Below are positions 15,968 through 23,601 of a stretch of DNA of 41,304 nt, piece after piece. Origin of the DNA: CAZPQK01 sp964588695 (GTDB taxonomy: Bacteria; Krumholzibacteriota; Krumholzibacteriia; WVZY01; JAKEHA01); contig CAZPQK010000017.1 in assembly GCA_964588695.1 (NCBI GenBank), positions 1 through 41,304 of the forward strand, given 5' to 3'. Every line of letters begins with the position of its first letter. The stretch's first letter is position 1. Under the pieces are notes generated by a model, which did not search any database, was not told the DNA's origin, and saw only the letters and a program-made list of their open reading frames with translations. The translations under genes were made by a program, and so were the position numbers.

Positions 15968-18829
15968 CTACATTGAACTGCGCGCAGTAAGTCGTCGTAG
16001 ACGATCCTGCGCGCCCAGATAGGCGGGAAGATTTGGGTCTGCAGCCTGCCACAACTCTAGGAGCGCACGAGTATCAAGCAATGATCGATCAGCTTCTCCT
16101 AGCGCTTCAAATGCCTCAGCCCGCAGCGAAAGCGCGATTGGGTATACAGCCCCAAAGTCGACCGCGCGGCTCGCTGCGTTAATGACTTCGGTCAGGGGAG
16201 CAATGGCGTCACGTTCGAAACCGGCTCTCACTGACGCCATGCCGAGTGCGAGATTCATGGTCATGCGAACGTCAAACGGCAACGCCGCATACGTTCCCGC
16301 CGACACCAGACTGTCGCGAAGCGCCAGCGCGGTGGACGGATTGCCGATCAGCGCCTCAGCAATAACACTGGCAATCTTACGAGTGCGAACAGGGATAACG
16401 TCGTCGGCCAGCACACTTCGAACCCATTGCTCGTCGCCCGACAACGCTTTGAGTATAAATAAATCCTGGTGGTAGTTTTGGTTGCGTTGCACTTCGGGAA
16501 GGTTTTCGAAGATCGCGGCCACGGGTTTAGCTGCATTACGATCGTTTAGAAAAAAGAAACGATTTGAAGCCATATTGATTTCGGCCTGTAGTAACAGAAA
16601 CGAATCCTCGCGGGCAATGCTCCAGGATTTCGCGTCGCGTAAAGCACTCATGGCAACATCGAACTGCCCAAAGTAAGGATACAAATCGGCTCCGAACGCG
16701 ATTTTCGTCCAAAAGTAGGTTCGCGTGGTATCGTTCGCGCCGATTGCACTAAGCGTGTCGATGGCTGCCTCCTTGTCCTCGACAGCAAGAAACAACGCTC
16801 GGTCACGACGAAACCCCCGCCACCGCGGGTGCGTCGTTGCAAGTTCATCCAATACTACAACCGCGCTATCCACAAGACCGCGGTTACGGTACGACCAGAC
16901 CAGGTTCTCCCAAGCATTTGCAGAGTCCGTTACTTTAGCCCAGCGCTTGGCAAGATCGCGTTGCTTTTCGAAGTTTTCGGTACGAGCATACGTCCAGGTT
17001 TGGTGCTGCAACGCTCGTTCAAAGTTGGGATCGAGTTGTAGTACCCGATCAAAGTACACTTCTGCTGTGTCGTAGTTGTCAGAGTGAAAAGCCGCATCGC
17101 CGATTCCGAACAACATCTCTTTGTCGTCGGGATAAATCTTTTGCATTTCACGATACGCGGGAACCGACGCTTCGAAACCGTCGCGTGACGCGGACAATGC
17201 TCGCAACAAATAGCGTTCTTTTTCGGGGATGCGGTCGATCAATGCAAGTGCTCGCTCGGTGTTCTTGACCATCGATTCCGATCCTTGGTTCTCCCACCAC
17301 TCGGTGTAAGCAAGTCGGTAGTAGGCCAGACCGAACGTCGAATCGATATCCACAGCGGCTTGAAACGCCTTGCGCGCGTCGCCGAAGTCTAAATGCGATA
17401 ACGCTGCTTCGCCCTCAAAAAACTTCTGGTAAGCCTCCAACGAAGTTGTGGTTACGCTGGCGACCGACGTGGCAGCCTTTACGCTTTCCTGGGACTCACC
17501 CTTAATGTCGATTCGAATGTCGGCGGCCAATTCGTCGATCATCCCAGGAATACTTTCGGCGCCAGTCCCACGCTGCTCGGCCGTGTAGACGTATTTATTT
17601 GCTTTGGTGTCCAACACCTTCAGGTCGATCGTATAGGTTTCGCCAAACTTACGTATCGTTGGAATCACCAACGCTCCCACGCCTGCATCTGTACAAATAC
17701 GCTGTCCCAATGATTCGTCGATACGACTGGCATCGGTCACTCCGGCCGCACGCGCGACGTCGAACATGCGCGTCCGAGTCATCACCGACAGGCGGCGGGA
17801 TTGCTCGAGTGCGGTAATCAGCATACCGGAAAGCCCGTCGAGTTCGGCCTGCCCGGTCTCATTGTTAAAATCGACCACTGCGATGGGGATACGCTCGTCG
17901 CCTTGAACACGCTTGCCCGACACAAAATCCGTGGCCATCCACGCCACCAGGCCCACCAGGGTCGCCAGGACAGCGCCGCCCAACCAGCGAGGCATGCCCG
18001 TGGAAACGCGCGGCTGCCGCGATTCCCGGTATGCCGCCAGGTCTGCCTGCAGCGCCCCTATTGTCTGGTAGCGGTCGTCGGGGTCTTTGGCCAGGCAGCG
18101 ATCGACAATTGCAACCAGTCGGTCCGAAAGTTCGGGTTTGTGCTCCTTTAGCGAGCGATGCGGTTCGTTGAGGATGGAGTACAACACCGCTTGCTGATAG
18201 GTCGCTCGAAACGGCAACTGGCCGGCGAGCATTTCGTAAAGCACAACCCCCAACGACCAAATGTCGGTGCGCTGGTCGACGGCATCGCCACGGGCTTGCT
18301 CCGGCGCCATGTACGCCGACGTCCCGCCCGAGGTAAGCGCATCGTCGCTCTTGGCGTGTCCTTCGCGACGGGCGAGTCCAAAATCCATAATGAAGGGATG
18401 CCCATCGCTGCGCATCATGATGTTTGCGCTCTTGATGTCGCGGTGAACGATTCCCCGCGCGTGGGCTTGATTCAACCCGTCGGCAATCTGGGTGATGACT
18501 CGTAACGCTTCGTCTTCCGAGACCTCGTCGCTTAGTACGAGTTCGCGTAAGGTTTGCCCTTCGATAAACGACATCGCGATGAAGGTCTGCCCTTCAAACT
18601 CGTTGATCTCGTAGATCGTACAAATATGGGGATGATGTAGTGAGGCGGCCGCCCGGGCTTCGTTGCGAAGCCGCTCGTAGTCTTGCGGCCCTTCGATGAG
18701 ATCGGAGCCAAGGAATTTGAGCGCTACCGCTCGGTCGAGTTTGGTGTCGTGGGCACGATAAACCACGCCCATTCCGCCCTCGCCGAGCTTCTCGGTAATC
18801 TCATAGTGAAGTACGCGCCGACCAATCAT
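15968..18829 (-). CDS. Transmembrane Ser/Thr protein kinase with TolB/CsgG-like and TPR domains
   Basis: 953 residues. Residues 8-268 are a complete Hanks-type kinase: GEGGMG (17-22), K38, E57, HRD (129-131) with N136, DFG (149-151), APE (175-177). A transmembrane helix at about 283-299 places the rest outside the inner membrane. Residues about 315-430 (IPIAVVDFNNETG, MLITALEQSRRLSV, RMFDVARAAGV) look like the TolB/CsgG-type module often fused to bacterial kinases. From about 455 TPR-like repeats follow, for example AYYRLAYTEWW and YFDRVLQLDPNFERAL. Inference: an envelope-signal kinase whose sensor assembles with partners through TPRs. The phosphatase gene lies 76 bp upstream. A TATAAG box at 18877-18872 may give it its own promoter. 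Confidence 0.92.
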   Translation of the reverse strand: MIGRRVLHYEITEKLGEGGMGVVYRAHDTKLDRAVALKFLGSDLIEGPQDYERLRNEARAAASLHHPHICTIYEINEFEGQTFIAMSFIEGQTLRELVLSDEVSEDEALRVITQIADGLNQAHARGIVHRDIKSANIMMRSDGHPFIMDFGLARREGHAKSDDALTSGGTSAYMAPEQARGDAVDQRTDIWSLGVVLYEMLAGQLPFRATYQQAVLYSILNEPHRSLKEHKPELSDRLVAIVDRCLAKDPDDRYQTIGALQADLAAYRESRQPRVSTGMPRWLGGAVLATLVGLVAWMATDFVSGKRVQGDERIPIAVVDFNNETGQAELDGLSGMLITALEQSRRLSVMTRTRMFDVARAAGVTDASRIDESLGQRICTDAGVGALVIPTIRKFGETYTIDLKVLDTKANKYVYTAEQRGTGAESIPGMIDELAADIRIDIKGESQESVKAATSVASVTTTSLEAYQKFFEGEAALSHLDFGDARKAFQAAVDIDSTFGLAYYRLAYTEWWENQGSESMVKNTERALALIDRIPEKERYLLRALSASRDGFEASVPAYREMQKIYPDDKEMLFGIGDAAFHSDNYDTAEVYFDRVLQLDPNFERALQHQTWTYARTENFEKQRDLAKRWAKVTDSANAWENLVWSYRNRGLVDSAVVVLDELATTHPRWRGFRRDRALFLAVEDKEAAIDTLSAIGANDTTRTYFWTKIAFGADLYPYFGQFDVAMSALRDAKSWSIAREDSFLLLQAEINMASNRFFFLNDRNAAKPVAAIFENLPEVQRNQNYHQDLFILKALSGDEQWVRSVLADDVIPVRTRKIASVIAEALIGNPSTALALRDSLVSAGTYAALPFDVRMTMNLALGMASVRAGFERDAIAPLTEVINAASRAVDFGAVYPIALSLRAEAFEALGEADRSLLDTRALLELWQAADPNLPAYLGAQDRLRRLTARSSM

Positions 18830-18905
18830 AGTACCGCACCCAGCTCTCTCCGCTCTATCCGCCCTTTAGGACTTATACGTTGGAAAGACCGCGAAAGTTG
18901 CATAC

Positions 18906-20264
18906 TTACGGGGAACGCTTGACCACCACGAGCGTCAGGTCGTCCACCTGGGCGGTATCGCCTTCGTGGCCTTTGACCTCTCCGATAATCGCATCGATCA
19001 GGGCCTCGGCGCTAAGGCTGAGGTTTTGCTGAACGAACTCGATCAAGCGCTTGTCGCTGAAGGGTTGGTCGAACTCGTTGGTTTGGTCCGGAATACCGTC
19101 TGAGTAAATCACCAGGGTATCGCCAGGGCCCACGGTTGCCACATCTTCGGGGTACGGAAACTCGTCGAGCACCCCGAGTGCAACCCCACCGGTTTCCAGC
19201 TTGGTAACGTTTCCCTGCTGATCGAACAGGAATGGAATCTCGTGGCCAGCGTTGCAAAACTGGATGCTGTGACTTTCCGGGTTCAGCACGCCATAGAACA
19301 GCGTTGCGAACTTTTCCGGATCGGTACTCTGATGCATGAGCCGGTTCGACTTGGTCACCCGTTCGGCGACCGGCGAGTCGGTTAACGTTTGGCTGCGCAA
19401 CGTGGCCTGCAAATTGGCCATCAGCAAGGATGCTGGCAACCCTTTGCCCGACACATCGCCTAAACACAGGGCGATGTGCCCGTGATCGTCACGGATAAAG
19501 TCGTAGTAATCGCCGCCAACTTCCTGTGCGGGGATGCTCTTCGCGGCTATGTCATAGCCGTCCAATGGCACGGTGGACTCGGGCAAAAGGTCCTGTTGAA
19601 TCTGTGACGCAAGTTTTACCTGCTCGCGCATACTGGCGAACTTTTGCTCCTCTTCGTAGAGTCTTGCGTTTTCGATAATCTGCGCCGACTGCGATGCAAT
19701 GATCGCTAGCAAACGCTGGTCGTTCTCGGTAAATTCACCGTCTTTTTTGTTGTACGCGGTAATAACACCGCGCAGCTCGGACTTTACGATCAAAGGAACA
19801 CAAATAAGCGAGTGAATGGAATCGTCCCATTTGAGGCCTTTAAAGCGGTCATCGCCGGTCGGATCATTGGTGAGCAGCGGTTTCTTGTACAGATGCATCC
19901 ACCCGATCAGGTTGTCGTTCATGTGAAAGTGGGGATGCTCGGCACTGCTCGACTTGGCACGAACCAGGGTTTTCATCGACTGGTTGGTCTCGCGATCGAC
20001 CAGGGTTACCACCGTTTGTTCCGAGCTAACCGCGCGCATCGACTTTTCGACGATGCGCTCAATGATTTCCTTAGAATCTACCGACGCTCCGATGGCGCGG
20101 GACAGATCGTTGAGGATGGAAAGTTCCTCCACCGCGCGCTTCAACTGGAGGTTTTCGGCCTCAAGCTGAGTAGTTGGGCCGGCCGCGGACGCCGCCGTAG
20201 GGGCTTCTGCAGGCGATGCCCCTTCCGCAGGCTTGCCTTTCTGGAACGGATTCTTAAATGCCAT
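18906..20264 (-). CDS. GAF-domain SpoIIE/PP2C-type serine phosphatase
   Basis: 452 residues. An Ala/Pro-rich start and a short coiled coil lead to a GAF domain (about 45-200). A linker helix (EEEQKFASMREQVKLASQIQ) precedes a SpoIIE/RsbU-type PP2C domain (about 225-450) with metal-binding motifs GGDYYDF, LGDVSGKGLPASLLMA, YSDGIPDQ and DDLTLVVV. It should dephosphorylate Ser/Thr residues, either of a sigma-regulatory partner or of targets of the neighbouring kinase, in response to a GAF ligand. No anti-sigma antagonist gene is visible here. It is transcribed from its own promoter, divergent from the YjbQ-like gene. Confidence 0.92.
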   Translation of the reverse strand: MAFKNPFQKGKPAEGASPAEAPTAASAAGPTTQLEAENLQLKRAVEELSILNDLSRAIGASVDSKEIIERIVEKSMRAVSSEQTVVTLVDRETNQSMKTLVRAKSSSAEHPHFHMNDNLIGWMHLYKKPLLTNDPTGDDRFKGLKWDDSIHSLICVPLIVKSELRGVITAYNKKDGEFTENDQRLLAIIASQSAQIIENARLYEEEQKFASMREQVKLASQIQQDLLPESTVPLDGYDIAAKSIPAQEVGGDYYDFIRDDHGHIALCLGDVSGKGLPASLLMANLQATLRSQTLTDSPVAERVTKSNRLMHQSTDPEKFATLFYGVLNPESHSIQFCNAGHEIPFLFDQQGNVTKLETGGVALGVLDEFPYPEDVATVGPGDTLVIYSDGIPDQTNEFDQPFSDKRLIEFVQQNLSLSAEALIDAIIGEVKGHEGDTAQVDDLTLVVVKRSP

Positions 20265-20308
20265 GTTTTTGTGGGTCCCTGGGGTGGGTTTGGGTAAAAA
20301 CTACGGCG

Positions 20309-20337
20309 AGTATCCCCGATATCCATTGGCCTGACAA
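20309..20337 (-). promoter_or_regulatory. Sigma70-type promoter for the phosphatase(-kinase) genes
   Basis: TTGTCA (20337-20332), a 17-bp spacer and GATACT (20314-20309), 45 bp before the ATG at 20264. Confidence 0.6.
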
Positions 20338-20401
20338 GCGTTTAAAGTGTTTCCCAGTCGCTGGCCGCGCTTGAGAATAGCCCGCACCCGGCGGATTGTC
20401 G

Positions 20402-20407
20402 TATAAT
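20402..20407 (+). promoter_or_regulatory. Perfect -10 box (TATAAT) 8 nt before the YjbQ-like start
   Basis: TATAAT ends 8 nt before the ATG at 20416, which would place the transcript start at or beside the start codon. No Shine-Dalgarno sequence and no good -35 at 17 bp are seen. This suggests a leaderless message. Confidence 0.5.
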
Positions 20408-20415
20408 TGGCAATC

Positions 20416-20829
20416 ATGCCCATCGCCACGTTTCAAGTCTCCGTGGTTACTCCAGCGGCGGTCTCCGCCGTGGACGTGACCGAAGCCCTACAGCTGGAAG
20501 TCTCCCGCGCCGGCATCCAGGATGGCCTATGCGTGGTCAGCGTCGATAGCGGTAGCTGCGCCCTTTCTTTGGTGGAAGGCGACGTGACCGACGTTGTCGA
20601 TGTCGAGCGAGTGGCGAGCGAGCATCTTCCCATCTCCACTCAATCTCACGCTCGCGATCAGCACGAAGATATTTCGCAGATGCCCGAGCCCGCGGTTGGG
20701 ATTTCTTACTGTCTTACCCTACCTTTTGAGTTTGGCGAGTTGTTACCCGGTAGCTGGAATTCGGTGGTGCTACTGGAAGGAAACGGACCCGCCGACCGAA
20801 GACTGGACATCACCCTGATCGGCGGTTAG
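20416..20829 (+). CDS. Divergent YjbQ/UPF0047-family protein
   Basis: 137 residues from the ATG at 20416; a TTG three codons earlier is less likely because of the -10 box directly upstream. The overall pattern matches the YjbQ (UPF0047) family: an ALQLEVSRAGIQDGLCVVSV helix-strand, a central region and the C-terminal signature PGSWNSVVLLEGNGPADRR followed by DITLIGG. The usual His-Thr-Thr-Ala strand motif is replaced by DSGSCAL, and the later DAH motif by VGIS. The secondary thiamine-phosphate synthase activity reported for some members may therefore be lost. It is followed 9 nt later by the flippase-like gene, probably in one transcript. Confidence 0.7.
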   Translation: MPIATFQVSVVTPAAVSAVDVTEALQLEVSRAGIQDGLCVVSVDSGSCALSLVEGDVTDVVDVERVASEHLPISTQSHARDQHEDISQMPEPAVGISYCLTLPFEFGELLPGSWNSVVLLEGNGPADRRLDITLIGG

Positions 20830-20838
20830 TAGATCCAC

Positions 20839-21831
20839 ATGAAGAAGCAGTTCGTTGTGGGGCTACTGGTCAGCGCCCTTTTTCTATACCTTGCGTTAAA
20901 AGACATCGATTGGCAGTTGTTTGGCGACGCCTTTCGCCAGGTTAACTATTGGTGGCTGATTCCAGCGGTGTTTTTTACCATGCTCGGCCACTACACGCGG
21001 GCGCATCGCTGGAAGTTTATGCTCGCGCCGATCAAGTTAATCCCGCAAGGACCATTGTGGTCGGCCACCGCAATCGCTTTTATGGTCAACAACCTCTTCC
21101 CGGCGCGCCTGGGTGAGTTCGTACGCGCTTACGCGATTGGCAAAAGTGAAGGAATTTCCAAATCCGCGGCGTTTGCAACCATCGTCTACGAGCGCGTCGT
21201 CGACGTGTTCATGTTGATCGCACTTTTATGGCTGACGTTGTTCTACATCGACGGCCCCGATTGGATGGAAAAAAGCGCCGTCGTGCTGGTTGCGTTTAAC
21301 GTGGCGTTGATGGTTGCGCTGGTGGTGATGCTACGCGCGCCGCAACGGTTCGTCGCGCTGATTGCGGCATTGGTCCGACCGTTACCGCAGCGAATCCGCG
21401 AACGCGTGGTACACTTGACTGAATCGTTCGTGGAAGGTCTTGCCGTGCTACGCGACGCCAGCCATCTGTGGCCAATCACGGTGTACTCGGTTGTGGTCTG
21501 GGGCTCGGCGGTGTTGGGCATCTACTTTGCGCTGCTATCGCTGGACATGCAGCTACCCTACTTTACCAGTGTGTTGCTGGTAGTGATCATTTCGCTGGGC
21601 TCGATGATTCCGTCCGCGCCCGCGTTTGTGGGAACGATGCAGTACGCGTGCATTCTGGGGCTGGCCGTGTACGGCGTACAAAAGGCAGAAGCCCTGGCCT
21701 ACTCCACCGTCTATCACGCCACCCAGTTTTTTCCGATCACACTAGCTGGCCTATACTACGCGGCAAAAGCGCAGATTGGTTTATCCGAGATTTCGCAACG
21801 CGGCGACACTAACGCTACGGCTGAAAAGTAA
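20839..21831 (+). CDS. Lysylphosphatidylglycerol synthase TM-region / flippase-like (UPF0104) protein
   Basis: 330 residues, about eight membrane helices. Features of the TIGR00374/UPF0104 family are present: DIDWQLFGDAF near the N-terminus, GHYTRAHRWKFML, FMVNNLFPARLGEFVRAYAIGK (the conserved N-x-x-P-x-R-x-G-E region), a VYERVVDVF motif and a final SLGSMIPSAPAFVGTMQ helix. Proteins of this family move or modify lipid-linked substrates at the inner membrane. The catalytic aminoacyl-transferase domain of MprF is absent, so a flippase-like role is more likely than lysyl transfer. The last 17 nt overlap the convergent outer-membrane protein gene. Confidence 0.88.
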   Translation: MKKQFVVGLLVSALFLYLALKDIDWQLFGDAFRQVNYWWLIPAVFFTMLGHYTRAHRWKFMLAPIKLIPQGPLWSATAIAFMVNNLFPARLGEFVRAYAIGKSEGISKSAAFATIVYERVVDVFMLIALLWLTLFYIDGPDWMEKSAVVLVAFNVALMVALVVMLRAPQRFVALIAALVRPLPQRIRERVVHLTESFVEGLAVLRDASHLWPITVYSVVVWGSAVLGIYFALLSLDMQLPYFTSVLLVVIISLGSMIPSAPAFVGTMQYACILGLAVYGVQKAEALAYSTVYHATQFFPITLAGLYYAAKAQIGLSEISQRGDTNATAEK

Positions 21832-22729
21832 CGGCAAACCCGTACTGCCAGCCCGCTAGCGTGTTGCGTCCGTAAAACGTGTTGCTGGCAGTTCCCCCGA
21901 TCCACCAACCTCGAACCAACTCCACGTCGAACTGACCGGTAAGCTTGTAGATATCCTGATCGCCTACGACGACCTGATTGGCAAACTCGGCCGGCACCGG
22001 TGTCACCACTACGCTGCCGTAAATGTCGGGCGGGTCTAGTTCGTTTTTTAGTCCGTCGAAGCGAAGCTTGCCAAAATACCGACCCCGCTGGGTGCCGATC
22101 TCGGAGAACACCAGATACTCATTATGCAGCGGCCCTTTGCGGCCGCGGTACCCCACACCGTTGGTGGTGTACAAACCTCCCCACCATGGCAACGAACCGC
22201 CAACTGCCAACTTGATTTCGCCTTCGGGCTCGCCCGTGCCCAACGGCGGGCCGTCGTTGTCCGGGCGCTTGTCATAGCCCAGCGGAATCTTCCCGCCGAT
22301 CGAGATACTGGAAACAATTCCCGACGTCGTGAATGGCGCTTTCGCCCACAGGTAGAGGTCGGCAGGCCCGCTATTGGTGCGGATAAAGTCCAGCGGCTCT
22401 GCTCCTTGCACGAACGTGATCGTCTCTTCCAGACGGACGATTTTGTTGGAAAGAAACGAGACGAAGGTCAACCGATCCAGCACGCCGTATTCGTAGTACA
22501 CCGAAAACGCGATGTCGCGGAACCAGGTGTCGTCGCGGCGTTGAGCTTCGGCAAAAATCGCCTGCCGTTCTCCGTCGTAGCCAAACTCGTCTTCGGTAAT
22601 AAAGACGCTGGTGCTGTAGCGCAGATAGTGGTCGCCCTTCCGCTGCAACCAAGCTTCAGCAAACGCGCAATCTGGTGCAAGGATCACAATGGCAGCGACA
22701 AACGCGCAGCACGCACGCAGTGCCATCAT
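21815..22729 (-). CDS. Outer-membrane beta-barrel protein coupled to the DUF3179 gene
   Basis: 304 residues. The start is the first of two adjacent ATGs (22729 and 22726), with GGAGGG 8 nt upstream; it overlaps the stop of the DUF3179 gene as ATGA. Signal peptide of about residues 1-24 ends AFA-EAW. The body is rich in amphipathic strands with aromatic girdles (HYLRYSTSVFI, IAFSVYYEYGVLDRLTFVSFLS, SISIGGKIPLGY) and ends in WQYGFAVTFQP, like transport-type outer-membrane channels. No close family is recognised. The coupling to DUF3179 suggests a shared envelope role. Confidence 0.72.
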   Translation of the reverse strand: MMALRACCAFVAAIVILAPDCAFAEAWLQRKGDHYLRYSTSVFITEDEFGYDGERQAIFAEAQRRDDTWFRDIAFSVYYEYGVLDRLTFVSFLSNKIVRLEETITFVQGAEPLDFIRTNSGPADLYLWAKAPFTTSGIVSSISIGGKIPLGYDKRPDNDGPPLGTGEPEGEIKLAVGGSLPWWGGLYTTNGVGYRGRKGPLHNEYLVFSEIGTQRGRYFGKLRFDGLKNELDPPDIYGSVVVTPVPAEFANQVVVGDQDIYKLTGQFDVELVRGWWIGGTASNTFYGRNTLAGWQYGFAVTFQP

Positions 22730-23445
22730 TGGGGAATCCCTCCGCCTTGACAAACACCCGGCGGAACACGCTTGCACGCCATGTACTTGCTGTCAGGATG
22801 GTTCTGAACCCATACGTTCCAACGCGCACGCGTTGCCGGCAGTTCGGGCAAGAAGCGGCCTTCGAGAGGCCCCTGCACACAGGTTAGTCCGTCGGTTCCC
22901 TCGATGGGATACCACAAGCTTTCGGTTTGATAGTCGTAGAGCACAAAGGTGGACTTGTGCGTCCATCCACTGGCAACAATGTTGAGTTGGATTCCGTCGA
23001 TTTCGCGGCTGTACACGGCAGCCAAAGAGACCAACGGTCACCACCCGACCGCGACGTGGGTGTCTCCGAATGACTCGATGACAATTTCGTGCGCGTTGAG
23101 GTTTTCGAGATTATATGCGCGGGTCTCCCCGTTGATGGTGGTGCCAATTATGACATCATCTTCGTCGGGCGCCGGGTAGGTGCGATCACCCGGGGATATC
23201 ATGCGCGGCTTGTAGAGCGGCATGATCGCGTTCAGCCCCACACCATTCTCCCAAAAGTGCGGTGACAATTTGTATTTGTTGACCGCAGTGGTGATGTCCC
23301 ACACACGGCCGATCTGGTCCACGATAAAGATCGTGTCCCCTTGAACAATAACCTCCGCCGCCGGAGGTTCTGGAATAACCGATTCGCAGGCCGCCAATAA
23401 CGCAAAGCCGCCAACGATGAGACACAGTAAGCCAAGACGGATCAT
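22726..23445 (-). CDS. DUF3179 lipoprotein with in-frame UGA, probable selenoprotein
   Basis: Two ORFs lie in the same frame and are separated only by TGA at 23040-23038. Reading through gives 239 residues with the UGA at position 136. Residues 1-20 form a lipoprotein signal with lipobox LAAC (Cys20). Before the UGA the sequence matches DUF3179 (NGETRAYNLENLNAHEIV, THVAVGW). After it comes PLVSLAAVYSREIDG, then VLYDYQTESLW and VQGPLEGRFLPELPA, all DUF3179 hallmarks. Against the family pattern VTYCPLCxxGVVF recalled from other members, the UGA falls without gaps on the first Cys of CPLC; the second Cys is Val here. This fits Sec replacing a redox Cys. The family's function is unknown. Translation is coupled by ATGA to the next gene. 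The start at 23445 has only a weak Shine-Dalgarno sequence. Confidence 0.8.
22994..23040 (-). promoter_or_regulatory. Candidate bacterial SECIS hairpin directly after the UGA codon
   Basis: Counting the UGA as nt 1-3 of the mRNA, nt 4-11 (CCGUUGGU) pair with nt 40-47 (AUCGACGG) in eight consecutive pairs including two wobbles. An irregular middle section follows, then a perfect upper stem GGCUG/CAGCC (nt 18-22 with 30-34; genome 23023-23019 and 23011-23007) around a 7-nt loop CCGUGUA. E. coli fdhF has the same design: a roughly 40-nt hairpin starting at the UGA with an upper stem about 11 nt downstream. Here the upper stem begins 14 nt after the UGA, and the loop G is third rather than first or second. 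Found by hand, not folded by program. Confidence 0.65.
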
Positions 23446-23481
23446 GGGTCGCTCGCTTGTTAGTGCCCGAGTGATGAATGC

Positions 23482-23511
23482 ATTATGCCCGAATTCAGGC
23501 GTGTGTGACAC
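23482..23511 (-). promoter_or_regulatory. Promoter for the DUF3179-outer-membrane-protein pair
   Basis: GTGTCA (23511-23506), an 18-bp spacer and CATAAT (23487-23482), 36 bp before the ATG at 23445. It lies just downstream of the terminator of the preceding gene, so the pair is an independent unit. Confidence 0.45.
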
Positions 23512-23547
23512 CCCATTTGTTTCCGTTGGCTTTTTCGCGATCGACAC

Positions 23548-23579
23548 AAAAAAGCGGACCGAACAATATCCGGCCCGCT
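23548..23579 (-). terminator. Intrinsic terminator of the Cys-rich secreted protein gene
   Basis: In the minus-strand RNA, AGCGGGCCG pairs with CGGUCCGCU (nine pairs, one G-U) around an 8-nt loop and is followed by a run of U. It starts 22 nt after the stop at 23602. Confidence 0.85.
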
Positions 23580-23601
23580 CTTTGTTGTTTATAACGGCAG
23601 T

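Noticed and set aside
22726..23445. DUF3179 as a pseudogene or two separate genes split by a true stop
   Set aside because: Both halves are intact, there is no frameshift, the second half has no plausible independent start or Shine-Dalgarno, the UGA hits a conserved Cys, and a hairpin follows it. Reads should still be checked at this base.
22726..23445. UGA read as tryptophan (alternative genetic code)
   Set aside because: Many genes in the window end in TGA exactly where neighbouring starts overlap (for example the ccoNO, ccoI and ccoS stops), so TGA is a normal stop here.
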